Below, in pieces: positions 55,725 through 64,000 of a stretch of 64,000 nucleotides of DNA (position 1 is its first letter; every line of letters begins with the position of its first letter). The position numbers and the translations under genes are program-made. The DNA is from an uncultured Halocynthiibacter sp. Lineage in GTDB: Bacteria > Pseudomonadota > Alphaproteobacteria > Rhodobacterales > Rhodobacteraceae. Below the pieces are notes generated by a model, which was not told the DNA's origin, did not search any database, and saw only the letters and a program-made list of their open reading frames with translations. The stretch covers positions 1-64,000 of the forward strand of contig CANNCD010000006.1 in the NCBI GenBank assembly GCA_947503035.1. The letters run 5' to 3'.

Positions 55725-56945
55725 TTAGAAATCAACCGGACCGTCAAGTTCTACCACATTCCACGGCAGACCATGTTCGTTCAACATGTCCATGAACGCG
55801 TCCGGATCAAGCTGTTCAGTATTCCACACACCGGCATCCAACCAAATCCCTTTGATCATCATCGCTGCACCGATCATCGCGGGCACACCAGTGGTATAGG
55901 ACACCGCCTGTGAACCGACCTCGGCGTAACACACCTCGTGATCGCAGATGTTGTTGATGTAGTACGTTTTTTCAACGCCATCCTTTTCACCGGTGATGAT
56001 GTCACCAATGTTGGTCTTGCCCTTGGTCAACGCGCCCAAGTCACCCGGGTTCGGCAGAACCGCCTTCAGGAACTGAAGCGGAATGATCTCTTTGCCCTCG
56101 TACATCACCGGTTCAATCGAGGTCATGCCGATGTTTTCCAGAACGGTAACGTGTTTGATGTATTCGTCACCAAAGGTCATCCAGAACCGCGCACGTTCAA
56201 TTTCAGGGAAGTGGGTTTTCATGCTCTCGAGCTCTTCGTGATACATGAGATACATGTTTTTCGGACCCACACCGTCGAAATCAAATTCAACCTTGGTGGT
56301 CATCGCGGGGCTTTCGACCCAGTCGCCATTTTCCCAGTGACGCGCGGGGGCGGTCACTTCGCGGATGTTGATTTCAGGGTTAAAGTTGGTCGCGAACGCC
56401 TGGCCGTTGTTACCACCGTTACAATCAAGGATGTCGATCTGACGGATGGTGTCCAGTTTATGTTTGCGGATCCAAGTGGCGAACACAGACGTTACACCAG
56501 GATCGAAACCAGACCCCAGAACGGCCGAGAGGCCCGCCTCTTTGAATTTGTCCTGATAGGCCCACTGCCAATGGTATTCGAATTTCGCCTCTTCTGGTGG
56601 CTCGTAATTCGCGGTGTCAATATAGTGACAACCGGCCTCAAGGCAGGCGTCCATCAGGTGCAAATCTTGATAGGGCAGGGCAAGGTTGATCAACAACTCC
56701 GCACCCGTTTCGCGGATCAATGCGGCGGTTGCGGCCACATCGTCACCGTCGACTTGGGCGGTTTTAATCGTTACGCCAGTGCGTTCCAGAACGGACGCGG
56801 CGATGGCTTCACAGCTGCTGATGCGGCGGCTGGCCAATGTGATATCGGTGAAGATATCGCTGTTCATCGCCATTTTGTGGACGGCGGCGTGGCTGACGCC
56901 ACCGGCGCCGATGACAAGTACTTTTCCAGAGAGAGCGTTGGTCAT
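55725..56945 (-). CDS. Carboxynorspermidine/carboxyspermidine synthase (saccharopine dehydrogenase family)
   Basis: 406 residues with an N-terminal Rossmann VLVIGAGGVSHAAVHKMA near residue 8 and a saccharopine-dehydrogenase C-domain. It reductively joins putrescine (or diaminopropane) to aspartate semialdehyde using NADPH, giving the carboxylated triamine that NspC decarboxylates. Assignment rests on the strong context with nspC, speA and speB; saccharopine reductase proper is not expected in this group. Twelve bases separate it from speA. Confidence 0.9.
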   Translation of the reverse strand: MTNALSGKVLVIGAGGVSHAAVHKMAMNSDIFTDITLASRRISSCEAIAASVLERTGVTIKTAQVDGDDVAATAALIRETGAELLINLALPYQDLHLMDACLEAGCHYIDTANYEPPEEAKFEYHWQWAYQDKFKEAGLSAVLGSGFDPGVTSVFATWIRKHKLDTIRQIDILDCNGGNNGQAFATNFNPEINIREVTAPARHWENGDWVESPAMTTKVEFDFDGVGPKNMYLMYHEELESMKTHFPEIERARFWMTFGDEYIKHVTVLENIGMTSIEPVMYEGKEIIPLQFLKAVLPNPGDLGALTKGKTNIGDIITGEKDGVEKTYYINNICDHEVCYAEVGSQAVSYTTGVPAMIGAAMMIKGIWLDAGVWNTEQLDPDAFMDMLNEHGLPWNVVELDGPVDF

Positions 56946-56957
56946 AACGTGTCCTTT

Positions 56958-58844
56958 CTAGTGTTCGAAATAAGTGTAACCACGGATGCTGTCCTTATAG
57001 GCAGCGGTGATGGCTTTGCGTTCAGATGGGGTGATATCACCCCGTTTAATGGCGGCTTCGACGCGGGATTTGAACGCCGCGAACATGTCGTTCGGGTCAT
57101 ATTCCACATAGGTCAGAACCTCGGCGATATCGTCGCCTTCGACCTCGTGCAACAATTCAAACCCGCCCTCGGGGGTACATTCAATGGTGACGACATTGGT
57201 GTCGCCAAAGAGGTTGTGCAAGTCGCCAAGGGTTTCCTGATAGGCCCCAACATAGAACGCGCCCAGATAATAGGGATCGTCGGTCAGTTTGTGCACAGGC
57301 AGGGTGGGGCTGACGCCATCGGCGACGACGAATTGGTCGATCTTGCCGTCGCTGTCACAGGTGATGTCCGACAGAATCGCGTGGCGGTCGGGTGTTTCAT
57401 TCAGACGTTGAAGCGGGGTGATCGGGTGCATCTGATCGATGGCCCAAACGTCCGGCAGGCTTTGGAACAGCGAGAAATTACAGTGATAGATATCCGCAAT
57501 GGAGTTCAGTTCCTCGCGGGCATCGGATTGCAAATCTGGGTCGGCCTTGTCCATCAGATCGCGGAATTTCGCGATGAGGTTCAGGTAAACCCGTTCGCCC
57601 TTGGCCAATTCGCGGATGCCGATCTGTTCACGACGGAACAGCGCGCGCAATTCGTCCCGCAAATACACCGCATCATGCAGGGAATGCGACAGGCGGTCGT
57701 TGTGGGTTATGTTGCCAAGCGCAGCGAGTTCGGTGATCAGGTGGTGATCATCCTCGGACACCTCGGGGCGGTCGGCGGAATCGTATAGCGTCGCCTCAAG
57801 CACGTTGAACAACAGCATCGACGATGACGCCACGGTCGCGCGCCCGCTTTCGGTGACAAGATGCGGGTGCGGAATGCCCGCCGCGTTCATCGCATAACCA
57901 GTGATCTCGACAATCGCGTTACAGTAATCCGCGACCGTGTAATTCACGGAATGATCGCTGATGCGTTTTTGACCGGTATAGTCAAAGCCAAGCCCGCCCC
58001 CGAGGTCCAGATAGCACAGGGGCGCACCCTCTTTGGTGAGTTCGGTGAAATAGCGACAGGCCTCAGACACCGCGCGGCGCACGTCGTTCAAGTCGGGGAT
58101 TTGCGAGCCAAGATGTGAGTGTTGCAGCACAAGCGTATGAAGCAGGTTTTCCGCCCGCAGACGATCCACCACATCCAACACCTGATCCGAAGTCAGACCA
58201 AAGGCCGACCGGTCGCCCGAACTTTCGGCCCACGCGCCACCCACACGGTGGGTCAGTTTCATCCGCACACCAAGCGCGGGGTCCATGTCCAATTCGCGGG
58301 CCACATCGACAACGATATCAAGCTCATTCGGGCTTTCGATGACGATGACGGTGTTGAACCCGATCTTGCGCGACTGCATGGCAAGGGCGACAAATTCGCG
58401 GTCCTTGATGCCGTTACAGATGATCAGGCTTTGATCGGACAAGGGTTGCGACAGCGCAATGATCAGCTCCGGTTTGGAGCCGCATTCAAGACCAAAGTGG
58501 TATTGCTGGCCAAAGGAGACGATGCGTTCAATCACCTGTTCCTGTTGGTTCACCTTGATCGGAAACACACCACGATAAGCACCGGAATAGTCGTTATCGG
58601 CAATTGCCTTGGCGAAGCTTTCGTTGATTTGTTGAAGCGAGTTTTCCAAAAACGACGACACGCGCAGCAAAATAGGGAGCTGGATACCGCGGTCTTCGAG
58701 GTTGGTGATAATGGCCGGAAGAGACACAGGGGGATAGTCAGGTTTGCCAGGTGTCGCGATGGCCATATCGCCATTGTCCAACACCGTAAAATATGGATCA
58801 CCCCAGCGATTTATACCGTAAATCGCGTTTGCATCTTTTCCCAT
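56958..58844 (-). CDS. speA: Biosynthetic arginine decarboxylase
   Basis: PLP-dependent enzyme making agmatine from arginine. 628 residues, as in E. coli SpeA: YGINRWGDPYF near the start, the PLP lysine in FPIKVNQQEQ near residue 96, LECGSKPELI near 120, YLDLGGGLGFDYTGQ near 270, and CTPEGGFELLHE near 555. First gene of the polyamine operon; 12 bases before the CANSDH gene. The upstream region of 76 bases shows no riboswitch I can name. Confidence 0.95.
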   Translation of the reverse strand: MGKDANAIYGINRWGDPYFTVLDNGDMAIATPGKPDYPPVSLPAIITNLEDRGIQLPILLRVSSFLENSLQQINESFAKAIADNDYSGAYRGVFPIKVNQQEQVIERIVSFGQQYHFGLECGSKPELIIALSQPLSDQSLIICNGIKDREFVALAMQSRKIGFNTVIVIESPNELDIVVDVARELDMDPALGVRMKLTHRVGGAWAESSGDRSAFGLTSDQVLDVVDRLRAENLLHTLVLQHSHLGSQIPDLNDVRRAVSEACRYFTELTKEGAPLCYLDLGGGLGFDYTGQKRISDHSVNYTVADYCNAIVEITGYAMNAAGIPHPHLVTESGRATVASSSMLLFNVLEATLYDSADRPEVSEDDHHLITELAALGNITHNDRLSHSLHDAVYLRDELRALFRREQIGIRELAKGERVYLNLIAKFRDLMDKADPDLQSDAREELNSIADIYHCNFSLFQSLPDVWAIDQMHPITPLQRLNETPDRHAILSDITCDSDGKIDQFVVADGVSPTLPVHKLTDDPYYLGAFYVGAYQETLGDLHNLFGDTNVVTIECTPEGGFELLHEVEGDDIAEVLTYVEYDPNDMFAAFKSRVEAAIKRGDITPSERKAITAAYKDSIRGYTYFEH

Positions 58845-58920
58845 CAGCCCGCCTTTCGCACATAAGTTAGATAAGCGTCATAATCACAGATTCGGGCAAA
58901 TGAAAATCCAAAATTTTGCC

Positions 58921-59850
58921 CTAGGGTAAAATCGTCAGCCAAATACCGATGCTGAGGATAGACCCCACGGTCCCGATCAACACAGTCGATGCCGCAACCC
59001 GTTTCGCCGAGTCATACATATTGGCGTAAATATAGGCGTTTACGCCGGACGCCATGGCCGCGGTCAGGGTCGCAGAGCGGATCGTTTCAACGGATAAATC
59101 AAAGGCGGTGGTCAGGGTATAGGTGATCGTTGGGTGCACGACCAAGGACAGGGTCACGACATAGATAATCGTGCGCATGTCGCCTTCGGGTCGATAACGT
59201 ACCAAGATGCCACCAAGCCCAAACAAGGCCGCAGGCAGCGCCGAACGTTTGATCAAATCGACCGCATCGATCATCGCCGTCGGGAGAGTGAGCCCAGACA
59301 GATTCACAATCAGTCCGAGGGTGACGCCAATCACAATCGTATTGCGGAACATCGCCCGCAGGATGGATCGGCCGATCTCTTTCTTGCCTTTGCCCTTGGC
59401 GCGCAAGGTTTCCATGATCGCAATGCCGAACCCGTAAATAAGCGGCGAATGCACCGCCAAAATCGCATAGTTCGCATCAAGCGCGTCCGCCCCATAGGCG
59501 CGTTCGGTGATCGGAACACCCAAGAGCAAGGCGTTGGAATACATCCCGACAAACCCGATGGTCACCGCGTCCTGAATGCCGCGCCCAAACACGTATCGCG
59601 CCCCAAGAAAGGCCAGCGCGAACACCACAATCGCGCCGCTGTAGAAGCTGAACATGAGACGAAGATCAAAATTTTGCGCCAAATCGATGGTCGACATCGC
59701 CGAGAAAAGCAAACAGGGGATGGCGAATTTCTGGACATAGGTCATCAACGCATCAACGTTGTCCCCCGAAAACCAGCCCTTCCATACGACAAGATATCCA
59801 AACCCCATAACAAGAAAAACAGGGAGGATGATGTCGATGAATGAGAACAT
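58921..59850 (-). CDS. AEC-family auxin/carboxylate-type transporter
   Basis: 309 residues with about ten hydrophobic helices in the PIN-like AEC arrangement: FIDIILPVFLVMGFGYLV at the start and a second half with FGLGGILVRY near 195. The family exports or imports organic anions such as malate or auxin-like acids; substrate unknown. Its start overlaps the stop of the MBL gene by one base (TAATG), so it belongs to the downstream end of the tmk-holB-tatD operon. Confidence 0.85.
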   Translation of the reverse strand: MFSFIDIILPVFLVMGFGYLVVWKGWFSGDNVDALMTYVQKFAIPCLLFSAMSTIDLAQNFDLRLMFSFYSGAIVVFALAFLGARYVFGRGIQDAVTIGFVGMYSNALLLGVPITERAYGADALDANYAILAVHSPLIYGFGIAIMETLRAKGKGKKEIGRSILRAMFRNTIVIGVTLGLIVNLSGLTLPTAMIDAVDLIKRSALPAALFGLGGILVRYRPEGDMRTIIYVVTLSLVVHPTITYTLTTAFDLSVETIRSATLTAAMASGVNAYIYANMYDSAKRVAASTVLIGTVGSILSIGIWLTILP

Positions 59851-60647
59851 TAAAGATCCAGCGTAAGGGTCATGCCATCAAAGGCGGGAACGGTCCCGTC
59901 AGGCGTTTCGTTTTCGACGTCGGTATAATCAAGGTCGATGTGCATATTGGTGATGACCGCCGATTTCGGCGCGGCGCGTTTGATCCAGTCGACCGTCTGG
60001 GACAGATGCGAATGCGAACTGTGTGGCGTGCGGCGTAGGGCATCGATGATCCACAGGTCGAGGTCATTCAACTGGTCCCATGTGGCGTCGAAAATCTCGC
60101 TCACGTCGGGGATATAGGCGACGTCATTCATCCGAAAGCCGAGCGCGGGAATGCGTCCGTGTTGAACGGGCAGGGGCGTGAATTCAATCGGGCCGCCATC
60201 GCCGTCAACGGTGAAGACCCCATCGATTGTGTTCAGATCGCAGATCGGTGGATAGTCCGACCCTTTTGGCGTCTCAAACACATAGCCAAACCGCACCAAA
60301 AGGTCGGCTTGGGTGTGCTTATCCGCCCAAACCGGAATGCGCCCGCCCATGATATAGGCAACCTGACGGATGTCGTCCAAGCCGTGCACGTGATCCGCAT
60401 GAGCGTGGGTGAAGACGACGGCATCGATGGTTTCAACACCGGCATCCAGAAGCTGATCTCGCATATCGGGCGAGGTATCGATCAGAACCCGCGTGGTGCC
60501 TGCGTCGGTGATGCGTTCTACCAAAATCGAACATCTGCGCCGACGGTTCTTGGGATTGGCTGGGTCACATTCGCCCCAGCGGTTGCCAATCCGTGGCACC
60601 CCGCCGGACGATCCACATCCCAATATCGTTATGCGCATCTGGGCCAT
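59850..60647 (-). CDS. Metallo-beta-lactamase-fold hydrolase (PhnP-like)
   Basis: 265 residues with the metal-site motif HAHADHVHGLDD near residue 80, GCGSSGGVPRIG at the start and the second-shell NMHIDLDY near 233. The PhnP-like group cleaves cyclic phosphodiesters; in this operon position the gene is conserved in many bacteria next to tatD and holB, without a known joint role. It starts right after the tatD stop (no gap). Confidence 0.85.
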   Translation of the reverse strand: MAQMRITILGCGSSGGVPRIGNRWGECDPANPKNRRRRCSILVERITDAGTTRVLIDTSPDMRDQLLDAGVETIDAVVFTHAHADHVHGLDDIRQVAYIMGGRIPVWADKHTQADLLVRFGYVFETPKGSDYPPICDLNTIDGVFTVDGDGGPIEFTPLPVQHGRIPALGFRMNDVAYIPDVSEIFDATWDQLNDLDLWIIDALRRTPHSSHSHLSQTVDWIKRAAPKSAVITNMHIDLDYTDVENETPDGTVPAFDGMTLTLDL

Positions 60648-61448
60648 CTAGCCGGCCTCGTATGCTGCGGCTTTGGCGAACAGACGGTCAAAGTTTTCTT
60701 GGGTCTTGGCCGCGAAATCCGCATAGTTCATGCCAAATGTGTCGGCACCAACCTTGGCGGTCAGCGCGCTATAGGCGGGCTCATTGCGTTTGCCACGATG
60801 GGGCGGGGGCGCAAGATAGGGCGCATCAGTTTCCACCAAAATCCGGTCAATGGGGGCTGCGGCAAAGATGTCGCGTACCTCTTGGGATTTCGGGAAGGCT
60901 GCGATGCCGGACATGGACAAATAGAAGCCCAGATCAAGGGCCGCGCGGCCCAATTCGGCAGAAGAGCTAAAGCAATGCATCACACAGGAATAGGCGCCGT
61001 TTTCATGCTCTTCGCGCAGGATGCGGGCCATGTCATCGTCCGCCGCACGGGCGTGAATAATCAACGGCAACCCCGTTTCGCGGGCGGCGGCGATGTGAAT
61101 GCGCAGGGATTTTTGTTGAATTTCAATGCTATCGGCCGAGTAATGGTAATCAAGCCCCGTTTCGCCGATCCCCACCATCTTGGGGTGTTCGGTCAGGGCG
61201 ATCAATTCATCGACGCTGGCGAGTGGTTCCTCGTGGGCGCTCAGCGGATGTGTCCCTGCGGCCCAAAAGACGGGTGCATGGGCGTCGGAAATCGCGCGCA
61301 CGGTATCGGCATTGCGAAGCCGCGTACAGATCGTCACCATCCGCGTCACACCGGCGTCATTGGCCCGTGAAATCAGGTCAGGAAGTTCGCCGTCAAAATC
61401 TGGAAAATCAAGGTGGCAGTGGCTATCGGTAATCTGTGGCGTGGTCAT
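60648..61448 (-). CDS. TatD-family hydrolase
   Basis: 266 residues with the TIM-barrel metal ligands: DSHCHLDF at residue 8, GETGLDYHY near 92, HARAADDD near 128, HCFSSS near 155 and ETDAPYLAP near 203. The family comprises metal-dependent DNases and D-aminoacyl-tRNA deacylase-like enzymes. ATG 61448 is chosen because the product then starts MTTPQITDSHCH like its relatives. Eight bases after the holB stop. Confidence 0.92.
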   Translation of the reverse strand: MTTPQITDSHCHLDFPDFDGELPDLISRANDAGVTRMVTICTRLRNADTVRAISDAHAPVFWAAGTHPLSAHEEPLASVDELIALTEHPKMVGIGETGLDYHYSADSIEIQQKSLRIHIAAARETGLPLIIHARAADDDMARILREEHENGAYSCVMHCFSSSAELGRAALDLGFYLSMSGIAAFPKSQEVRDIFAAAPIDRILVETDAPYLAPPPHRGKRNEPAYSALTAKVGADTFGMNYADFAAKTQENFDRLFAKAAAYEAG

Positions 61449-61456
61449 CGGGGTCC

Positions 61457-62593
61457 CTAGCGTGCGGCGCATTTGGCCGCGATCGTATCCATCTTTAAAC
61501 CCATATCAAGGATGAGAGCCGTCGGGTCAAGGTTCACGGCACGCCCATGTCGTGCGCGTGCGGACATCTCTTGCTGTGCGGTGGCCCAAATGCGCGCGGC
61601 GGCGGGGGTCGGGGCAAGGCGGGCCAACAGGTCGGCTTCGCCGTCGAATGCCTCGAACGGGGCGGGGCCGGCAACGCCTGCACGGGCCAGCCGCGCAAGG
61701 AACATATCCCACAAATCCAACATTAACAGGAATCGTGCCTGTGCGTTCTTACCTGCGGCAGAGTCCGCCAATTTCACCAAACGGGCGCGATCCACGTTCG
61801 GCATCGACGCGGCCAGCGCCCCGATTTCACGGTAAATACCAAGGCCACCCTGGGCCACCAATTGCAGCGCGTCACCGACCGATCCTTGGGCCAATGCGGT
61901 CAATTCGCTCGGGCTTGCCTCAAGCGCGGTGTCGCCAAGCGCGTTTTGAAGGGCCGTTGCCAGATCATCGGGGGCGAGTGCTGCGCAGCGTAGTTCGCGA
62001 CACCGCGACCTGATCGTCGGAAGAAGCCGCGAGGGTTGGTGGCTGATCATCAGAATAACCACATTCGCGGGGGGTTCTTCGAGCAGTTTGAGCAAGGCGT
62101 TGGCCGCGTTTACGTTCATTTCATCGGCGCTATCGACGATAACCACACGCCGTCCGCCGTCGGTCGCGGACATAGAGAAGAAATTCTTGAGCCGGCGAAT
62201 TTCTTCGACGGTGATGTCCTGTTTCAGGCGCGCTGCCTTTTCGTCATAGGCCCGCCGTATCAGGGCAAATCGTGGTTCAGAATGGGCGGCCAGACGGGCA
62301 CAGACGGGGTGATCCATGGACACATCAAGCGATGTGGGCGGCGGCGGGGCCTCGCCGAATAGGCCGCCATCATCGGCGGTGTCTGTCAGCAAAAATCGTG
62401 CAATCCGCCAAGCAAGGGTTGCCTTGCCGATCCCGCGTGGTCCTGTGATCAACCACGCATGATGAAGCCGTCCAAGGGCTGCTGCCGCCAGAAAATCCGC
62501 CTCGGCGCGGGACTGCCCAATCAATGTCGCGGTGTCGCGCGGGTGTGGCGCGCCGTCGATGGCATCGGGTTCGGGGCGGGCTTCGTCGCTCAT
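61457..62593 (-). CDS. holB: DNA polymerase III subunit delta'
   Basis: Clamp-loader subunit of the AAA+ fold. 378 residues: GPRGIGKATLAWRIARFLL near 48 is the P-loop region, DSADEMNVNAANALLKLLEEPP near 150 the Walker B and arm, and the sensor-like SHQPSRLLPTIRSRCRELR near 183 carries the SRC motif. The zinc-ribbon cysteines of the E. coli protein are missing (only one Cys in the corresponding region), as in many alphaproteobacteria. Overlaps tmk by four bases. Confidence 0.93.
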   Translation of the reverse strand: MSDEARPEPDAIDGAPHPRDTATLIGQSRAEADFLAAAALGRLHHAWLITGPRGIGKATLAWRIARFLLTDTADDGGLFGEAPPPPTSLDVSMDHPVCARLAAHSEPRFALIRRAYDEKAARLKQDITVEEIRRLKNFFSMSATDGGRRVVIVDSADEMNVNAANALLKLLEEPPANVVILMISHQPSRLLPTIRSRCRELRCAALAPDDLATALQNALGDTALEASPSELTALAQGSVGDALQLVAQGGLGIYREIGALAASMPNVDRARLVKLADSAAGKNAQARFLLMLDLWDMFLARLARAGVAGPAPFEAFDGEADLLARLAPTPAAARIWATAQQEMSARARHGRAVNLDPTALILDMGLKMDTIAAKCAAR

Positions 62594-63210
62594 AGGTGGT
62601 CCTTGATTGTCGCGGTGATATCCGCCGCGACGCTATCGATATCGCGCGCGCCGTCGATGGTCTTAATGCGGTTCGGATATTGCGCCGCAAGTGCCAAGAA
62701 ACCGTCACGCATCTGTTGTTGCAGATCGACGCCAAAATCTTCGAAACGTTCCTCGACCGTGTTGCGGGACTTGGCTCGGGCCAGACCGGCGGCGGGGTCC
62801 ATATCGATCAGAATGGTCACGTCGGGTTCGCGCCCGATCATAAGGTCATGGAGCGTGTCCACAGTCGCGCGCAGATCGCCACGGCTGATGCCCTGATACA
62901 TACGGGTGCTGTCGGCGAAACGGTCGCAGACAACGATTTTTCCGGCCTCGATGGCGGGTAAAATCGTCTTTTCCATGTGGTCGCGACGGGCGGCGGTGAA
63001 CAGCATGATCTCGGTCTCGGCGGACCAACGATCGGGATCGCCCTGAAGAACCAGCGCGCGAATTTCTTCGGCACCGACAGATCCCCCCGGTTCGCGGGTA
63101 TGGATCACATCAAACCCTTCGGCGCGCAGCGTTTCCACAAGCATCTTTGCTTGGGTCGATTTGCCCGACCCATCGATGCCTTCAAAGCTAATAAAAAGAC
63201 CGTTGGACAT
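62590..63210 (-). CDS. tmk: Thymidylate kinase
   Basis: Phosphorylates dTMP to dTDP. 206 residues with P-loop FEGIDGSGKSTQAKML near residue 8, the DR motif CDRFADSTRMYQG near 92 and the lid ARAKSRNTVEERFEDF near 143. Ends in a four-base overlap with holB, a coupling common in alphaproteobacteria that pairs precursor supply with the replication machinery. Three bases after the carboxypeptidase stop. Confidence 0.96.
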   Translation of the reverse strand: MSNGLFISFEGIDGSGKSTQAKMLVETLRAEGFDVIHTREPGGSVGAEEIRALVLQGDPDRWSAETEIMLFTAARRDHMEKTILPAIEAGKIVVCDRFADSTRMYQGISRGDLRATVDTLHDLMIGREPDVTILIDMDPAAGLARAKSRNTVEERFEDFGVDLQQQMRDGFLALAAQYPNRIKTIDGARDIDSVAADITATIKDHL

Positions 63211-63213
63211 AGG

Positions 63214-64000
63214 TCAGAACAGGCCTTCGTCGCCGGTCAGCCGACCGAACAATACCTGCGCGGCGGTGCCAACGCGTTTGCCAAAACCACCCGCGGCGAT
63301 GTCTTGGTCTGCCACCAATGGGATGTGGGCCTTGTCCATGTCACCGCGTGTGACCACGAGGGTAGCAAGTTCTTGGCCCTTGGAGATCGGGGCCTCAAGC
63401 GGGCCGTTATAGACTACTTCTGCCGATGCTGTGCGCAGCGCCTCGGCGGGAATAAGGATGTCGATGTCGCTTTCGGTCATCAAGCCAACGGTCGACGCGG
63501 CACCCATCCAAACAGGGGCCTCGGCAAGGATTTTGCCAGCGGGTGCAACGGTACGCTGAACGAATTGACGGAAGGCCCAATTGGCGATGCTCTCTGCCTC
63601 TTCTGCGCGGGCGGCTTCGGATTGCAGGCCAGAAATCACAAAGATCACACGGCGATCCCCCTGACGTGCAGAGCCAACAAGCCCATAGCCCGCCTCGGAG
63701 GTGTGACCGGTCTTAAGACCATCGGCGCCGATTCCCAGTTTAAGAAGAGGGTTGCGGTTGAACCGGTTGTCCGGCGCGCGCCCGTCAAAGCCGAATTCGG
63801 TTTGCGAAAAGAAGTGGTAATACTGTGGAAAATGCGTGATCAGACGGTCGGCCAAAACGGCAAGGTCATGCATGCTCATGCGTTGTTGTGGATGCGGCCA
63901 GCCAGATGCGTTCGCAAAGCTGGAATTGGCCATGCCCAAATCCTTGGCACGTTCTGTCATCTGCTTGGCAAAGGCCTCTTCGGTCCCAGCCAGACCTTCG
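63214..64000 (-). CDS. D-alanyl-D-alanine carboxypeptidase (start beyond window)
   Basis: The visible 262 residues run from inside the penicillin-binding transpeptidase fold to the C-terminus. Seen: AEGLAG-like start (EGLAGTEEAFAKQM), SGWPHPQQRMS, the KTG triad in DGLKTGHTSEAGYG, and a C-terminal beta domain (about the last 100 residues) as in PBP5/6, which trims peptidoglycan pentapeptides. The SxxK and SxN motifs lie outside the window. The gene ends three bases before tmk. Confidence 0.88.
   Translation of the reverse strand, partial: EGLAGTEEAFAKQMTERAKDLGMANSSFANASGWPHPQQRMSMHDLAVLADRLITHFPQYYHFFSQTEFGFDGRAPDNRFNRNPLLKLGIGADGLKTGHTSEAGYGLVGSARQGDRRVIFVISGLQSEAARAEEAESIANWAFRQFVQRTVAPAGKILAEAPVWMGAASTVGLMTESDIDILIPAEALRTASAEVVYNGPLEAPISKGQELATLVVTRGDMDKAHIPLVADQDIAAGGFGKRVGTAAQVLFGRLTGDEGLF

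Noticed and set aside
54534-55913. 459-codon plus-strand frame opposite nspC
   Set aside because: Antisense shadow; the nspC frame has family motifs and good gene spacing.
55938-57788. 616-codon open frame on the plus strand opposite the carboxyspermidine synthase and speA genes
   Set aside because: It is antisense to two well-supported genes, has no recognisable motif, and long antisense frames are expected in GC-rich DNA with strong third-position bias.
60159-61370. 403-codon plus-strand frame opposite the MBL and tatD genes
   Set aside because: Antisense shadow; both metal-site motifs lie on the minus strand.

Overview
The window is a dense, GC-rich chromosomal segment of a Rhodobacteraceae-type (roseobacter-like) alphaproteobacterium. 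The evidence is established family knowledge applied to gene content and order: hflK-hflC-degP; a SAM-II riboswitch upstream of an O-succinylhomoserine sulfhydrylase gene; a DUF6446 gene between glyQ and glyS; an FdVI-type [2Fe-2S] ferredoxin; UbiH-type, DUF2244 and ctaD genes of alphaproteobacterial type; and the acidic Rhodobacterales protein at the left edge. No phage, transposase, CRISPR or rRNA was seen, and no intergenic stretch exceeds 300 bases. Genes of interest lie in a largely housekeeping background, and I found no clearly new multi-gene defence or biosynthetic island.

Layout, left to right. 1-10 kb: acidic repeat protein (partial), thiamine pyrophosphokinase, L-serine dehydratase, ribose-5-phosphate isomerase, glutathione reductase, the HflK/HflC membrane complex and a DegP-type periplasmic protease. 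10-16.7 kb: ferredoxin plus an FG-GAP protein, purD, xseA, ftsY, yciB and a Nu-class GST. 16.8-24.5 kb: an alpha/beta hydrolase, riboswitch-controlled metZ, folE2, a DMT transporter, trkH and a large secreted trypsin-like protein whose catalytic residues look lost. 24.6-31.6 kb: glyQ-DUF6446-glyS, a PPDK-like protein with an eroded ATP site, and a SleB-type wall hydrolase. 31.6-35.8 kb: folB (with a long C-terminal extension), folP, glmM and a second DMT transporter. 35.9-40.6 kb: ilvC divergent from two overlapping Lrp-family regulators, a UbiH-family hydroxylase, a HAD nucleotidase and an FCD-type GntR regulator. 40.6-48.4 kb: a membrane glycosyltransferase with an N-terminal MshEN (candidate c-di-GMP sensor) region, carA, a YqeY protein, DUF2244, ctaD, a cytochrome c, lipB and tRNA-Leu(GAG). 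48.4-53.7 kb: a marR-hlyD-RND efflux operon and a divergent TetR regulator. 53.7-58.8 kb: a polyamine operon, speA-CANSDH-nspC-speB. 58.9-64 kb: AEC transporter, MBL hydrolase, tatD, holB, tmk and a D,D-carboxypeptidase (partial), all on the minus strand and tightly spaced.

Functional links. SpeA and SpeB would make putrescine from arginine, and CANSDH plus NspC would carry it to spermidine through carboxyspermidine without S-adenosylmethionine. folE2, folB and folP serve folate synthesis. metZ is predicted to be switched off by SAM. The glycosyltransferase is the most intriguing candidate: a probable second-messenger-binding N-terminus on a membrane-bound family-2 glycosyltransferase, with a perfect 10-bp inverted repeat covering its ribosome-binding site. 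Several other gene starts are also flanked by perfect inverted repeats (folB, the first Lrp gene, the GntR gene, marR and ctaD), which are listed as candidate regulatory sites.
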